64,000 bases of DNA from an uncultured Pelagibacteraceae bacterium. GTDB lineage: Bacteria > Pseudomonadota > Alphaproteobacteria > Pelagibacterales > Pelagibacteraceae. A program made the translations under genes and the position numbers. The stretch lies in assembly GCA_902607945.1 (NCBI GenBank), contig CACLMD010000001.1, positions 1 through 64,000 on the forward strand, written 5' to 3'. Below, in pieces: positions 32,629 through 42,266 of this stretch (positions are counted from its first letter, which is position 1; each line of letters begins with the position of its first letter). The notes beneath the pieces are model-generated. The model was not told where the DNA came from and made no database searches. It saw nothing but the letters and a program-made list of their open reading frames with translations.

Positions 32629-34085
32629 TTAATCCACCAATCAGTTATCTTATTTTTAAAATTAATCTTTTCTTCCATTGCATATGCAATGTTTAGTATA
32701 TTTTGTTCATCAAAAGCTTTACCAATTATTTGTAAACCTAATGGATATCCTTTGGCATCATGACCTGCTGGAATAGAAATTCCAGGTAAACCAGCTAAAT
32801 TAACTGGTACAGTAAAGATATCATTTAAATACATTGATACTGGATCATCTTTCTTCTCTCCGATTTTAAATGCTGAGCTCGGTGTTGAAGGAGTTAATAT
32901 TGCATCAACCTTTTTATATGCCTCATCAAAATCATTTTTAATCAATTTTCTAACTTTTTGAGCTTTAAGATAATAAGCATCATAGTAACCAGATGACAAA
33001 ACATAAGTTCCAATCATTATTCGTCTTTGAACTTCTGCACCAAAACCTTCTGACCTAGTTTTTTCATACATTTCTGTAAGGTTCTCTCCTCCTTTAGCTC
33101 TAAATCCATATTTTACACCATCATATCTAGCTAAATTAGATGAGGCCTCTGCTGGTGCTACAATATAATAAGTTGGCAAGGCGTAACTTGTGTGAGGAAG
33201 TGATATATCTAATATTTCTGCTCCACAGTCTTTTGCATACTGAATACCTTTTTGCCAAAGTTCTTCAATTTCTTTTGGCATTCCATCAACTCTGTATTCT
33301 TTTGGTATTCCAATTTTTTTACCCTTAATATTTTTTGATAATTCTTTACTGTATTCATTTCTTTTAAAATCAATTGAAGTAGAATCTTTAGGATCATAGG
33401 TGCTAATTACTTCTTGAAGTAACGCACAATCTTTTACATTCTGCGCCATAGGACCTGCTTGATCTAGAGATGATGCAAATGCAACTATACCGTATCGTGA
33501 ACAACTTCCATAAGTTGGTTTAAGACCTACTGTTCCCGTAAAAGAAGCTGGTTGTCTAATTGAACCACCTGTGTCTGTTCCAATAGTTATTGGAGTTAAT
33601 TGACCAGCAACTGCTGATGCTGAGCCTCCTGAAGAACCTCCAGGGACTAAATTTTTATCAATTGGATTTTGAACATTACCAAAGAAACTAGTTTCATTCG
33701 ATGATCCCATTGCAAATTCATCACAATTTAGTTTTCCAAGAAGTATGGCTCCTTCATTCCAAATATTTTGTGTAACAGTAGACTCATAAGTAGGCACAAA
33801 ATTATTCAAAATTTTACTTCCAGCAGTTGTGCGAATACTGTCTGTACAAAACAAATCTTTAACTGCCATAGGTATACCTGGTAACTTTAGTTGAAGATTG
33901 GGTTTTTGATCAAATTTTTTAGCTTTTTCTAATGCAGATGAATAATCTTCAGTAATGTATGCATTTAACTCTTTAGATTTTTCAGACCTATTAATAAAAG
34001 CTTTTGTAACTTCTTCTGAGGATAATTTTTTATCTTTTATGTTTTTAACTAATTCTGAAAGTGATTGTTTTGTAATATCTGACAT
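32625..34085 (-). CDS. gatA: aspartyl/glutamyl-tRNA amidotransferase subunit A
   Basis: 486 aa. Glutaminase subunit that releases ammonia for GatB. Amidase-family catalytic triad segments are visible: Lys in [11 protein letters not shown] (about 74), the cis-Ser and nucleophile region [16 protein letters not shown] (about 147-162) and [16 protein letters not shown] (about 166-181). C-terminal [11 protein letters not shown] matches GatA. Overlaps gatC by 1 nt and gatB by 4 nt, so the order of transcription is gatC-gatA-gatB. Confidence 0.97.
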   Translation of the reverse strand: MSDITKQSLSELVKNIKDKKLSSEEVTKAFINRSEKSKELNAYITEDYSSALEKAKKFDQKPNLQLKLPGIPMAVKDLFCTDSIRTTAGSKILNNFVPTYESTVTQNIWNEGAILLGKLNCDEFAMGSSNETSFFGNVQNPIDKNLVPGGSSGGSASAVAGQLTPITIGTDTGGSIRQPASFTGTVGLKPTYGSCSRYGIVAFASSLDQAGPMAQNVKDCALLQEVISTYDPKDSTSIDFKRNEYSKELSKNIKGKKIGIPKEYRVDGMPKEIEELWQKGIQYAKDCGAEILDISLPHTSYALPTYYIVAPAEASSNLARYDGVKYGFRAKGGENLTEMYEKTRSEGFGAEVQRRIMIGTYVLSSGYYDAYYLKAQKVRKLIKNDFDEAYKKVDAILTPSTPSSAFKIGEKKDDPVSMYLNDIFTVPVNLAGLPGISIPAGHDAKGYPLGLQIIGKAFDEQNILNIAYAMEEKINFKNKITDWWIK

Positions 34086-34372
34086 TATTCAATAACCTTT
34101 GGTACAACAAAATAATCTTCATTATCTTGAGGTGAATTTTTTAATATTTGTTTACGAATATCTTCACTTTTAATCTCATCAGATCTTAATTTAAGAGTAG
34201 TTTCAGCAACAGATGTCAGGGGCACAACGTTGTCTGTTTTTAATTCATTAAGTTTTTCGATGAATTTGAAAATTGAGTTTAAATCACCAGCTAATTTCTC
34301 TGCTTTTTGTTCATCAACTGATATCCTTGATAGTTTAGATATATGCTTTATTGTTTTAAGATCTATGCTCAT
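34085..34372 (-). CDS. gatC: aspartyl/glutamyl-tRNA amidotransferase subunit C
   Basis: 95 aa from the ATG at 34372 ([18 protein letters not shown]), the usual GatC start. A longer in-frame start at 34402 would extend into the region upstream of ruvX and is rejected. GatC is a small chaperone-like subunit wrapping GatA. Motifs: [47 protein letters not shown] and the C-terminal [17 protein letters not shown], nearly invariant in the family. Divergent from ruvX, with 50 bp between starts. Confidence 0.95.
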   Translation of the reverse strand: MSIDLKTIKHISKLSRISVDEQKAEKLAGDLNSIFKFIEKLNELKTDNVVPLTSVAETTLKLRSDEIKSEDIRKQILKNSPQDNEDYFVVPKVIE

Positions 34373-34422
34373 ATGATATTTAAATATGACGCAAACTACC
34401 ACTTAAGTTTAAATTATACAAT

Positions 34423-34878
34423 ATGATCACCTTAGAGGAATTCAAAAAAAAACAGTTAGATAAGTCTAGATTAATAGGTTTAGATCTTGGCTCTAAAAGA
34501 ATTGGTGTGTCGATATGTGATGAAAAACAATTAATTGCTACACCATTTAAAACTATTAATAGAACCACTGCTAAAGAGCTCATAAATGAACTTAAAATTA
34601 TAATTGAAGAAAATAATATTAAAGGGATTATTATAGGAAATCCTCTGAATATGGATGGATCATCAAGTAGCTCGACTCAGTCTGTAAAAGATACCTCTGA
34701 CAATATAGAAAAAAGTATTGATATACCTATTTGTCTGTGGGATGAAAGATTATCAACTGTTGGAGCTTTCAATTTATCTAGTCAACTTGATGTTAATGTA
34801 AGTAAAAGAGAAAAAAAAATAGATGAAAATGCTGCTGCATTTATATTGCAAGGTGCAATAGATTTTTTAAATAATTAA
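34423..34878 (+). CDS. ruvX: RuvX/YqgF family Holliday-junction resolvase-like protein
   Basis: 151 aa, RNase H fold. The family is linked to 16S rRNA 5'-end maturation (YqgF) and to Holliday-junction resolution. The sequence shows LIGLDLGSKRIGVSICDE with the first catalytic Asp, GIIIGNPLNMDGSSSSSTQSV, WDERLSTVGA and DENAAAFILQGAIDFL with the final acidic residues. All expected motifs are retained. Forty-two nt separate it from pyrB, so they may be one operon with the pyrimidine genes. Confidence 0.92.
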   Translation: MITLEEFKKKQLDKSRLIGLDLGSKRIGVSICDEKQLIATPFKTINRTTAKELINELKIIIEENNIKGIIIGNPLNMDGSSSSSTQSVKDTSDNIEKSIDIPICLWDERLSTVGAFNLSSQLDVNVSKREKKIDENAAAFILQGAIDFLNN

Positions 34879-34920
34879 TACTTGCTATTATAGAGGTTTA
34901 TAGTTATAGAGTTGGTTTTA

Positions 34921-35862
34921 ATGGCAATTAAAACCGATAAAGCTGTTAAAATTTCCCAAAAACATCTGTTAGGTATTCAAGATTTATCGATCAATGATGT
35001 TAATTTGATATTAGATGAAGCTCAATCTTTTATAAAGCTAAACCAAAGTAAAAATAAAAAAATTGATACACTTAGAGGTAAGACTCAAATAAATCTATTT
35101 TTTGAACCCTCAACTAGGACGCAAAGTTCATTTGAACTAGCGGGTAAAAGGTTGGGAGCAGATGTCATGTCAATGAATATGGCTAATTCAGCTATCAAAA
35201 AAGGTGAAACGTTAATAGATACAGCAATGACTTTAAATGCCATGCATCCAGATATTATTGTTGTAAGGCACCAAGACTCAGGTGCTTGTAACTTGCTATC
35301 TCAAAAAGTTAATTGTTCCGTTTTAAATGCAGGTGATGGCCGAAGAGAACATCCTACTCAAGCGCTATTAGATGCTTTAACAATTATAAATAGGAAGAAA
35401 AAAATTGAAGGTCTTAAAATAGCAATTTGTGGTGACATCCTTCATTCAAGAGTTGCGAGATCAAATATTTATTTACTTAATATGCTTGGTGCTGAAGTAA
35501 ATATTATAGCACCAACAAATTTAATGCCAAAAGAAATAGAGAAATTTGGTGTAAATACTTTCACCGATATGAATAAGGGTTTAAAAGATTGTGACATCGT
35601 TATGATGTTACGGTTGCAAAATGAAAGAATGACTAGCTCGTTCCTTTCATCAAACAGGGAATATTATGAATATTACGGTTTAACTCCAAACAAGTTGGAG
35701 CACGCTAAACCTGATGCTTTAATTATGCATCCAGGCCCAATGAATAGAGGTATTGAAATTGATACAATATTAGCAGACGACATTAATAAAAGTGTAATTA
35801 AAGAACAAGTTGAACTTGGAGTGGCAGTAAGAATGGCTTGTTTAAAAATGTTTTGTATATAG
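34921..35862 (+). CDS. pyrB: aspartate carbamoyltransferase catalytic subunit
   Basis: 313 aa from the ATG at 34921 (MAIKTDKAV); an in-frame TTG at 34912 is less likely. Joins carbamoyl phosphate to aspartate in pyrimidine synthesis. The carbamoyl-phosphate site [20 protein letters not shown] and the motifs [37 protein letters not shown] and [13 protein letters not shown] are complete. The next gene begins immediately after the stop and encodes a dihydroorotase-like protein lacking key metal ligands. This is the layout of class A ATCases, where such a partner is needed for assembly. Confidence 0.97.
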   Translation: MAIKTDKAVKISQKHLLGIQDLSINDVNLILDEAQSFIKLNQSKNKKIDTLRGKTQINLFFEPSTRTQSSFELAGKRLGADVMSMNMANSAIKKGETLIDTAMTLNAMHPDIIVVRHQDSGACNLLSQKVNCSVLNAGDGRREHPTQALLDALTIINRKKKIEGLKIAICGDILHSRVARSNIYLLNMLGAEVNIIAPTNLMPKEIEKFGVNTFTDMNKGLKDCDIVMMLRLQNERMTSSFLSSNREYYEYYGLTPNKLEHAKPDALIMHPGPMNRGIEIDTILADDINKSVIKEQVELGVAVRMACLKMFCI

Positions 35863-37149
35863 ATGAAAAAACAATATTTTATAAACGCTAATATAATTGA
35901 TCCTTTTAACTCAATTAATGAAAGTGGTGGTTTAATTATTGGAGAGGATGGCAAAATTGAAGCTGTTGGAAAAAAAGTTAATACAAATAATCTTCCTACA
36001 AGAGAAAAACCAATTGATTTAAAAGGAAAATATATATTTCCTGGACTTGTTGATATGCGAGTTTTTGTGGGTGAGCCAGGTTACGAATATAAGGAAAATT
36101 TCAAAACTCTTAGCAATGCTGCTTTATCAGGTGGTGTTACCTCAGTGGTTACAATGCCTAATACAGATCCAATTATAGATAATGTTTCAATTGTAGATTT
36201 TTTAAAAAGACGAGGAAGAGATAAATCTAAGATTAATATTTTTCCCTGTGCGTCTCTAACAAAAAATATTGAGGGCACTAACATGACAGAATTTGGTTTA
36301 TTACAAAAAAAAGGAATAGTCGCATTTACGGACGGTATTAAAACAATTCAAAACCCAAGACTAATGTCCAGAATAATGAACTCTGCAAAAGACCTTGGCT
36401 GTCTAATAATGCAGCATGCTGAAGACTACGAACTGGCAAAAAACGGTATGATAAATTCAGGGATAATTGCTTCAAAATTAGGTTTATCTGGAATACCAGA
36501 AATTGCTGAAAGAATTTTAATTGAAAGAGATTTAACTTTATTAGAAAAAGTTAAATGTAGATATCACATATCTCAATTGTCCTCACAAAAATCTATTGAT
36601 GTGATTAAACAAAGAAAAGAAGTAGTTAAATTTACTTCAGGAGTGTCTATAAATAATCTCTCATTAAATGAAAATGATATAGGTGACTTTAGAACTTTTT
36701 TAAAATTATCTCCTCCTTTAAGAAGAGAGGAAGATCGTGAAGCATTAGTTCAAGGGTTAAAAGATGAATTAATCGATGTTATCGTTTCAGATCATAAACC
36801 AGAAGATGAAGAGTCAAAAAGATTAACCTTTTCTCAAGCTGCGACTGGAGCTTCTGGAATAGAAACTCTTCTTTCTTTAAGTTTAGAACTTTATCATAAT
36901 GGATCTCTTAAATTAGAAACCATAATAAAGGCACTAACATCTAATCCAGCCAAATTACTTAAAATTAATAAAGGCAATCTTTCAATTGGAAATGATGCTG
37001 ACTTATGTATTGTTGATATAGATAAACCGTGGATTGTAAAAAAAGAAAAATTAGTTTCAAAGTCTAAAAACACCTCTATAGAAGACAAAAAACTTCAAGG
37101 CAAGGTAACTAATACCTTTGTAAAAGGTAAGGAATTATTTAAAATATAG
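35863..37149 (+). CDS. dihydroorotase-like protein, probably a non-catalytic PyrC' (PyrX) partner of PyrB
   Basis: 428 aa, amidohydrolase fold of the long (class I) dihydroorotase type. FPGLVDMRVFVGEPGYEYKE replaces the metal-binding HxH with RVF. The carboxylated-Lys region and later His motifs are altered too: YHISQLSS instead of the usual HVS pattern, and SDHKPEDEE instead of TDHAPH. HAED is kept. Loss of the HxH suggests that it cannot bind the catalytic zinc pair. In that case it would serve as structural partner of the adjacent PyrB, and a true dihydroorotase should lie elsewhere in the genome. If active, it would close carbamoyl-aspartate to dihydroorotate. Confidence 0.85.
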   Translation: MKKQYFINANIIDPFNSINESGGLIIGEDGKIEAVGKKVNTNNLPTREKPIDLKGKYIFPGLVDMRVFVGEPGYEYKENFKTLSNAALSGGVTSVVTMPNTDPIIDNVSIVDFLKRRGRDKSKINIFPCASLTKNIEGTNMTEFGLLQKKGIVAFTDGIKTIQNPRLMSRIMNSAKDLGCLIMQHAEDYELAKNGMINSGIIASKLGLSGIPEIAERILIERDLTLLEKVKCRYHISQLSSQKSIDVIKQRKEVVKFTSGVSINNLSLNENDIGDFRTFLKLSPPLRREEDREALVQGLKDELIDVIVSDHKPEDEESKRLTFSQAATGASGIETLLSLSLELYHNGSLKLETIIKALTSNPAKLLKINKGNLSIGNDADLCIVDIDKPWIVKKEKLVSKSKNTSIEDKKLQGKVTNTFVKGKELFKI

Positions 37150-37151
37150 TA

Positions 37152-37730
37152 ATGGAATACTTAATTGTAGGTATAGCATCATACCTAATGGGATCTATTC
37201 CATTTGGTTTAATCTTAACAAAAATTTTTTTAAAACAAGATATTAGAAATATAGGTTCTGGTAATATTGGAGCTACAAATGTCTTGAGGGCTGGAAATAA
37301 ACTTATTGGATATTTAACTTTAGTACTTGATATAACTAAAGCTATAATCCCTGTGATTTATGTAAAGATTAATTTTCCTGAACTAATATACATTGCTTCA
37401 TTATGTGCTTTTTTAGGACATGTATTTCCAATATGGCTCAAATTTAAAGGTGGTAAAGGAGTTGCTACTTATGTTGGAATATTGTTTTCAATAAACATTT
37501 TGTTGGGTATTGTTTTCATATCATCTTGGATAATTATTTTTTTATTAAGTAGATACTCTTCACTTTCATCGATAATTGCTTCTTTATCAGTGCCTATTTA
37601 TCTTTTGATAATGGATAATATAAATAACCTCATTTTTTTTATAATAATGTTTGTTTTAATTTTTTTCACACATAGAGAAAATATTAAAAGACTGAAAAAC
37701 AAAGAAGAAAGTAAGTCACAAATTTATTAA
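37152..37730 (+). CDS. plsY: acyl-phosphate:glycerol-3-phosphate acyltransferase
   Basis: 192 aa, inner-membrane protein with about five helices. Transfers the acyl chain from acyl-phosphate to glycerol 3-phosphate, the first step of phospholipid synthesis in the PlsX/PlsY route. The three family motifs are present: GSIPFGLILTK, GSGNIGATNVLRAG and FKGGKGVATYVG. It starts 2 nt after the dihydroorotase-like gene. In many alphaproteobacteria dprA follows, but here only 37 nt separate plsY from topA. Confidence 0.96.
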   Translation: MEYLIVGIASYLMGSIPFGLILTKIFLKQDIRNIGSGNIGATNVLRAGNKLIGYLTLVLDITKAIIPVIYVKINFPELIYIASLCAFLGHVFPIWLKFKGGKGVATYVGILFSINILLGIVFISSWIIIFLLSRYSSLSSIIASLSVPIYLLIMDNINNLIFFIIMFVLIFFTHRENIKRLKNKEESKSQIY

Positions 37731-37767
37731 ATTGACTATCAGACTCTTTTAAGTAGTTTGTTAAATT

Positions 37768-40350
37768 ATGAATCTGGTCATAGTTGAAAGTCCTGCTAAA
37801 GCTAAAACAATAAATAAATATTTAGGTGATAATTATACTGTCTTGGCAAGCTATGGTCATATAAGAGATTTACCGTCTAAAAATGGATCGGTAGATCCTG
37901 AGCAAAATTTTAAGATGGAATGGGAAGTTGATAGTTTTTCAAAAAAATATCTAAAAGAAATTACTGATGCTGCAAAAGAATCCTCTAAGATTATTTTGGC
38001 CACTGACCCAGATCGTGAAGGAGAAGCGATTGCTTGGCATGTAAAGGAATATTTAAATGAAAAAAAACTTTTAAAAGATAAGCAAATTGAAAGAGTTGTT
38101 TTTAACGAAATAACAAAAAAAGCGGTAACTCATGGAATTGAAAATCCTAGACAAATTGAACCTTTATTAGTTGATGCTTATATGGCTAGAAGAGCACTAG
38201 ACTATTTAGTTGGATTTAATATCTCACCAATACTATGGACAAAACTACCTGGTTCTAAATCTGCTGGAAGAGTCCAATCTGTTGCTTTAAAATTAATTAC
38301 TGAACGTGAACATGCAATTGAATCTTTTCAGCCTGATGAATTTTGGACATTAACCGTAAATTTTCAAAATGATAAAAATGATAAGATATCTTCAAGCATC
38401 TCACAACTTAATGGAAAAAAAATAGAAAAATTTTCTTTTAAAAATAAAAATGATGTAGACGATGCAATTTCAGAAATCAAAAATAAAAAATTTCAGATTA
38501 CTGATATTTCGTCTAAAGTAATAAGTAGAAACCCATCTGGTCCTTTCACAACTTCTACGCTTCAACAGGTTGCTTCAAGCAGACTAGGTTTTGGTGCTTC
38601 AAGAACAATGCAAATTGCACAAAAATTATATCAAGGTATTGAAATTGATGGAGAAACAATTGGTTTAATTACCTATATGAGAACAGATGGTACAAATTTA
38701 TCTGCTGATGCAATTTCAGATTTTAGAGATTTCATAAAGAATGAATATGGTGAAGAGTACGTACCAGAAAATCCTTTAAATTATTCTGGTAAAAAAGCTA
38801 AAAATGCCCAAGAGGCTCATGAAGCTATAAGACCAACTGATATTACTAGATCACCTGACTCAGTTAAAAAGTATTTAAGTCTGGACCAACAAAAACTATA
38901 TAATTTAATTTGGAGTCGAGCCTTATCTTCTCAAATGGAAACAGCAAAATTTGATAGAAATACAATTACAATTTCTTCAGAAGATAATCAAACAATCTGC
39001 AAAACAAGTGGTTCTGTTTTAAAATTCGATGGATACTTGAAGGTATTTCCAAGTCCAAATAAAGATGATGATGAGGAAATACTTCCAAAAATGTCAAAAG
39101 GACCAATTAACATTGAGGCACTTCTTGATGAACAACATTTTACACAACCACCTCCAAGATACTCGGAAGCTAGTCTCGTAAAAAAATTAGAAGAACTTGG
39201 CATAGGAAGACCATCAACATATGCGAGTATAATTTCAACAATAGCTAATCGAGGATATGCTGAAATAGTTAATAAAAGATTTTTTCCTACAGATAGAGGA
39301 AAGCTTATTTCAGCCTTTTTGGAAAAATTATTTTCTAAATATGTTGATTATAATTTTACAGCTGGATTAGAAGATCAGCTTGATGAAATTACATCAGGTA
39401 AAGAAAGCTGGATAAAAGTTTTAGAAATGTTTTGGAAAGATTTTAATACTAACGTTTCTGAAGTTAAGGAAAAAAGAACAAGAGAAGTTTTAGATTTATT
39501 AAATGATAGTTTGGGTACTTTAATTTTTGACAAAGACAAAGATGGTAAAGTTGTTAGAAAATGTCAATTATGTGAAACAGGATCTCTTAGTTTAAAAAAT
39601 AGTTTTAGAGGAGGAGCATTTATTGGTTGCTCAAATTATCCTGAATGCAAATTTACAAGACCATTATCTAAGGCAAAAGCAGCAGCTCAATCTCAATTAG
39701 CAGAACCTAAATTTATTGGCAAACATGAAAATGGAAACGATATTTTTTTAAAAAATGGGAGATTTGGACCTTATCTTCAATATGAAAAATTGCTGGAAAC
39801 AATAACAGATGAAAAAATTTTAAAGAAAAAAAAGAAAACCAAGAAAAATAAAATAAATGTTAACGAACTTTTAAAAAATGTTTCAATTCCTAAAGGCTTA
39901 GAATTAGAAAGTATCGATTTGGAAAAAGCTAAATTTTTATGCTCACTACCAAAGTCTCTAGGAACTAATCCTGAAAATCAAAAAGAAATTATATTAAATA
40001 CAGGAAGATTTGGTCCCTACTTAAAATGTGAAAATAAATCTGCAAGAATTGAAAATATAGAGGATTTATTTTCGATAGGGCTTAACAGAGCTATTACTTT
40101 AATCGCTGAAGCAAAACCTGGTAGAATGTCATCTTCAATTATTAAAGAATTAGGTGAACATCCAGAAGATAAGAAACCTGTAAGAGTAATGAAGGGTCAA
40201 TATGGACCTTATATTAAATACAAATCCGTAAATGCAACTATACCTGAAGAAAAAGACCCTACAGAACTTACAATGGAGGAAGCGTTGATTTTAATTGAGA
40301 AAAGAAGAGAATACGATAAAAGTAAAAAAAATAAAAAAAGGAAAAAATGA
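37768..40350 (+). CDS. topA: DNA topoisomerase I
   Basis: 860 aa. Type IA enzyme that relaxes negative supercoils. The N-terminal Toprim domain has LVIVESPAKAKTINKYLG and LATDPDREGEAIAWH with the metal-binding acidic triad. The active-site Tyr lies in ITYMRTDGTNLS (about residue 303). RPPRYSEASLVKKLEELGIG-like PPPRYSEASLVKKLEELGIG is typical. The C-terminus has one zinc-ribbon-like unit (CQLCETG ... GCSNYPECKF) and three RFGPYLxY-type repeats. The stop overlaps the ATG of a short lipoprotein gene by 3 nt. Confidence 0.97.
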   Translation: MNLVIVESPAKAKTINKYLGDNYTVLASYGHIRDLPSKNGSVDPEQNFKMEWEVDSFSKKYLKEITDAAKESSKIILATDPDREGEAIAWHVKEYLNEKKLLKDKQIERVVFNEITKKAVTHGIENPRQIEPLLVDAYMARRALDYLVGFNISPILWTKLPGSKSAGRVQSVALKLITEREHAIESFQPDEFWTLTVNFQNDKNDKISSSISQLNGKKIEKFSFKNKNDVDDAISEIKNKKFQITDISSKVISRNPSGPFTTSTLQQVASSRLGFGASRTMQIAQKLYQGIEIDGETIGLITYMRTDGTNLSADAISDFRDFIKNEYGEEYVPENPLNYSGKKAKNAQEAHEAIRPTDITRSPDSVKKYLSLDQQKLYNLIWSRALSSQMETAKFDRNTITISSEDNQTICKTSGSVLKFDGYLKVFPSPNKDDDEEILPKMSKGPINIEALLDEQHFTQPPPRYSEASLVKKLEELGIGRPSTYASIISTIANRGYAEIVNKRFFPTDRGKLISAFLEKLFSKYVDYNFTAGLEDQLDEITSGKESWIKVLEMFWKDFNTNVSEVKEKRTREVLDLLNDSLGTLIFDKDKDGKVVRKCQLCETGSLSLKNSFRGGAFIGCSNYPECKFTRPLSKAKAAAQSQLAEPKFIGKHENGNDIFLKNGRFGPYLQYEKLLETITDEKILKKKKKTKKNKINVNELLKNVSIPKGLELESIDLEKAKFLCSLPKSLGTNPENQKEIILNTGRFGPYLKCENKSARIENIEDLFSIGLNRAITLIAEAKPGRMSSSIIKELGEHPEDKKPVRVMKGQYGPYIKYKSVNATIPEEKDPTELTMEEALILIEKRREYDKSKKNKKRKK

Positions 40351-40484
40351 TAAAAAAAATTTCATCTATATTGTTTATTTTAATTTTTACTGGTTGTGCG
40401 GGCATTAAAGATAAAATGCCAACTAGAAAAGCATGTACTGGTGAAAAAGATACAATTGCAGACATCTTTTGTAAAAAAGATTAG
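40347..40484 (+). CDS. very short lipoprotein (45 aa)
   Basis: 45 aa, easily missed. It begins at the ATG at 40347-40349 overlapping the topA TGA, so it should be translationally coupled. The sequence has a basic start and hydrophobic core (MIKKISSILFILIF), a lipobox TGC (Cys17), then a short mature part with Lys, KMPTRKACTGEKD and IADIFCKKD. Two further cysteines could form a disulfide. The function is unknown. The signal peptide and the exact overlap argue that it is a real gene rather than chance. Confidence 0.7.
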   Translation: MIKKISSILFILIFTGCAGIKDKMPTRKACTGEKDTIADIFCKKD

Positions 40485-40495
40485 ATTATTCTAAA

Positions 40496-40957
40496 ATGAG
40501 TTCTGAAAAAAGAATCAAAGAATTAAGTATAAAATTACCAGAAGCTAAAGCACCGGTTGGTAATTATGTGGCTACCAAAATAATTGGTAAATTACTTTAC
40601 ATATCAGGACAAATTTCAATAGATGAAAAAGGAGAATTAATTAAAGGTAAGGTTGGAAAAGATTTAGATACTGACCAGGCTTACCAAGCAGCAAAAAGAT
40701 GTGGTCTGAGTATTATTTCTCAAGTTAAAAAAGTATGTGATGATGATTTATCAAAAGTAAAATCATGTGTAAAATTAACAGGTTTTGTAAACTCTATTGA
40801 TACCTTTACTGAACAACCCAAAGTAATTAATGGAGCTTCAGATTTGATGGCTTCAATTTTTGGTGATGCAGGAATGCATACTAGGGCCGCTGTTAGCACT
40901 AATAGTTTGCCACTAGGTGTAGCAGTTGAAATAGATGCAATTTTTGAATTAAATTAA
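40496..40957 (+). CDS. RidA family protein (TdcF/YjgF-like)
   Basis: 153 aa. The RidA family deaminates reactive enamine/imine intermediates, though this subgroup with the KAPVGNYVATKIIGKLLYISGQ opening is not functionally settled. Visible: LLYISGQISIDEKGELIKGK, AAKRCGLSIISQVKK, CVKLTGFVNSIDTF, and the C-terminal MHTRAAVSTNSLPLGVAVEID containing the conserved Arg that binds the substrate carboxylate in characterised members. It follows the short lipoprotein gene by 11 nt and its stop is 1 nt from the convergent ugd stop. Confidence 0.92.
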   Translation: MSSEKRIKELSIKLPEAKAPVGNYVATKIIGKLLYISGQISIDEKGELIKGKVGKDLDTDQAYQAAKRCGLSIISQVKKVCDDDLSKVKSCVKLTGFVNSIDTFTEQPKVINGASDLMASIFGDAGMHTRAAVSTNSLPLGVAVEIDAIFELN

Positions 40958-40958
40958 T

Positions 40959-42266
40959 TTATTTAAATCCTCTACCTACGCTAAAATATTTAAGATTTTT
41001 TTTAATCATTTCTTGTGGAGAATATAAATTTCTCATATCAAAAATTATAATTTTTTTGTTTTTAACTAATCTTTTAAAATCTAATGATTTAAAATCATTC
41101 CATTCAGTATGAATTATTACCAAGTTAGATTTTTCTAAACAGTTTGATATCGATTTAGCATTTCTTACATTCTTATAATTTTTAAATTCTTCCTTGAAAC
41201 CTGTGGGATCATAGTATTGAACTTTAGCACCTTTTCTAGACAACTCAGGTATCATTTTTAAACTTGATGAGTCTCTCATATCATCTGTATTTGCTTTAAA
41301 GGTAACACCTAAAAAACTAATCTTTTTATTCTTTATTTTATTATTTAGAATCCCATAAATTCTTTTTAATAACAAATTTGATCTATCTTTATTTGATTTT
41401 ATAACTGATTTAATAATTGATAAATTTGTTTTAAATTTATCTGCAGTTGAAATTATAGCTTTTGTATCTTTAGGAAAACACGAACCACCATAAGCAGGGC
41501 CAGCTCTTAAAAATCGGCTACCTATTCTTTGGTCTAAACCCATGCCTATTGAAATATCATCTACATTAATGTTTGTTTTTTCACATAAATTAGCAATTTC
41601 ATTTATAAATGTAATTTTTGTCGCAAGAAATGCATTTGATGCGTATTTAATCAATTCAGCAGCTCTTCTAGATGTATTAACATATTTTGCACCTTTGGCA
41701 ATTAAGGGAGAATATAAATTTTTTAAAATTTTATTCGATTTTTTATCGTTAGAACCAACAATTATTCTATCAGGATAAACAAAATCTCTTATTGCTTCAC
41801 CTTCTCTTAAAAATTCTGGATTAGAGACTACTGCAAATTTATTCTTTGAATTTTTTGTTAATAAAATTTTTTCGATCTCATCTCCAGTAGTTACTGGTAC
41901 AGTTGATTTGGTAATTATAATTTTAAATTTGTTTAAAGATTTAGATAGATCTTTAGCAACGCCATATATCTGTCTTAGATCAGCACTACTACCACCTTTC
42001 TTGGTTGGTGTGCCTACACATATAAAAATAATATCTGATTTTTTTATAGAGTCTTTAAGATCATTTGAAAAAGACAATCTTTTATTCTTAATATTTCTTT
42101 TAACCAGTTCATCAAGGCCAGGTTCATATATTGGAATTATTCCATTTTGAAGTTTATTTATTTTTACTAAATCTTTATCTACACAAATAACTTGATTTCC
42201 TAAGTCAGAAAAACAAACACCACTAACTAAACCAACATAACCTGTGCCAATCATGCAAAGCTTCAT
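40959..42266 (-). CDS. ugd: UDP-glucose 6-dehydrogenase
   Basis: 435 aa. Oxidises UDP-glucose to UDP-glucuronate with two NAD+, supplying precursors for surface polysaccharide. N-terminal Rossmann motif MIGTGYVGLVSGVCFSDLG, then VDKD, VGTPTKK, and in the catalytic region NPEFLREGEAIRDF, AGPAYGGSCFPKDTKAI with the nucleophilic Cys, and the C-terminal LGVTFKANTDDMRDSSSL. Overlaps galU by 4 nt; the two enzymes act in sequence (galU then ugd). Confidence 0.96.
   Translation of the reverse strand: MKLCMIGTGYVGLVSGVCFSDLGNQVICVDKDLVKINKLQNGIIPIYEPGLDELVKRNIKNKRLSFSNDLKDSIKKSDIIFICVGTPTKKGGSSADLRQIYGVAKDLSKSLNKFKIIITKSTVPVTTGDEIEKILLTKNSKNKFAVVSNPEFLREGEAIRDFVYPDRIIVGSNDKKSNKILKNLYSPLIAKGAKYVNTSRRAAELIKYASNAFLATKITFINEIANLCEKTNINVDDISIGMGLDQRIGSRFLRAGPAYGGSCFPKDTKAIISTADKFKTNLSIIKSVIKSNKDRSNLLLKRIYGILNNKIKNKKISFLGVTFKANTDDMRDSSSLKMIPELSRKGAKVQYYDPTGFKEEFKNYKNVRNAKSISNCLEKSNLVIIHTEWNDFKSLDFKRLVKNKKIIIFDMRNLYSPQEMIKKNLKYFSVGRGFK

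Noticed and set aside
35863..37149. Annotating this gene simply as active dihydroorotase pyrC
   Set aside because: The metal-binding HxH is replaced by RVF and the TDHAPH motif is altered, so catalytic function is doubtful.
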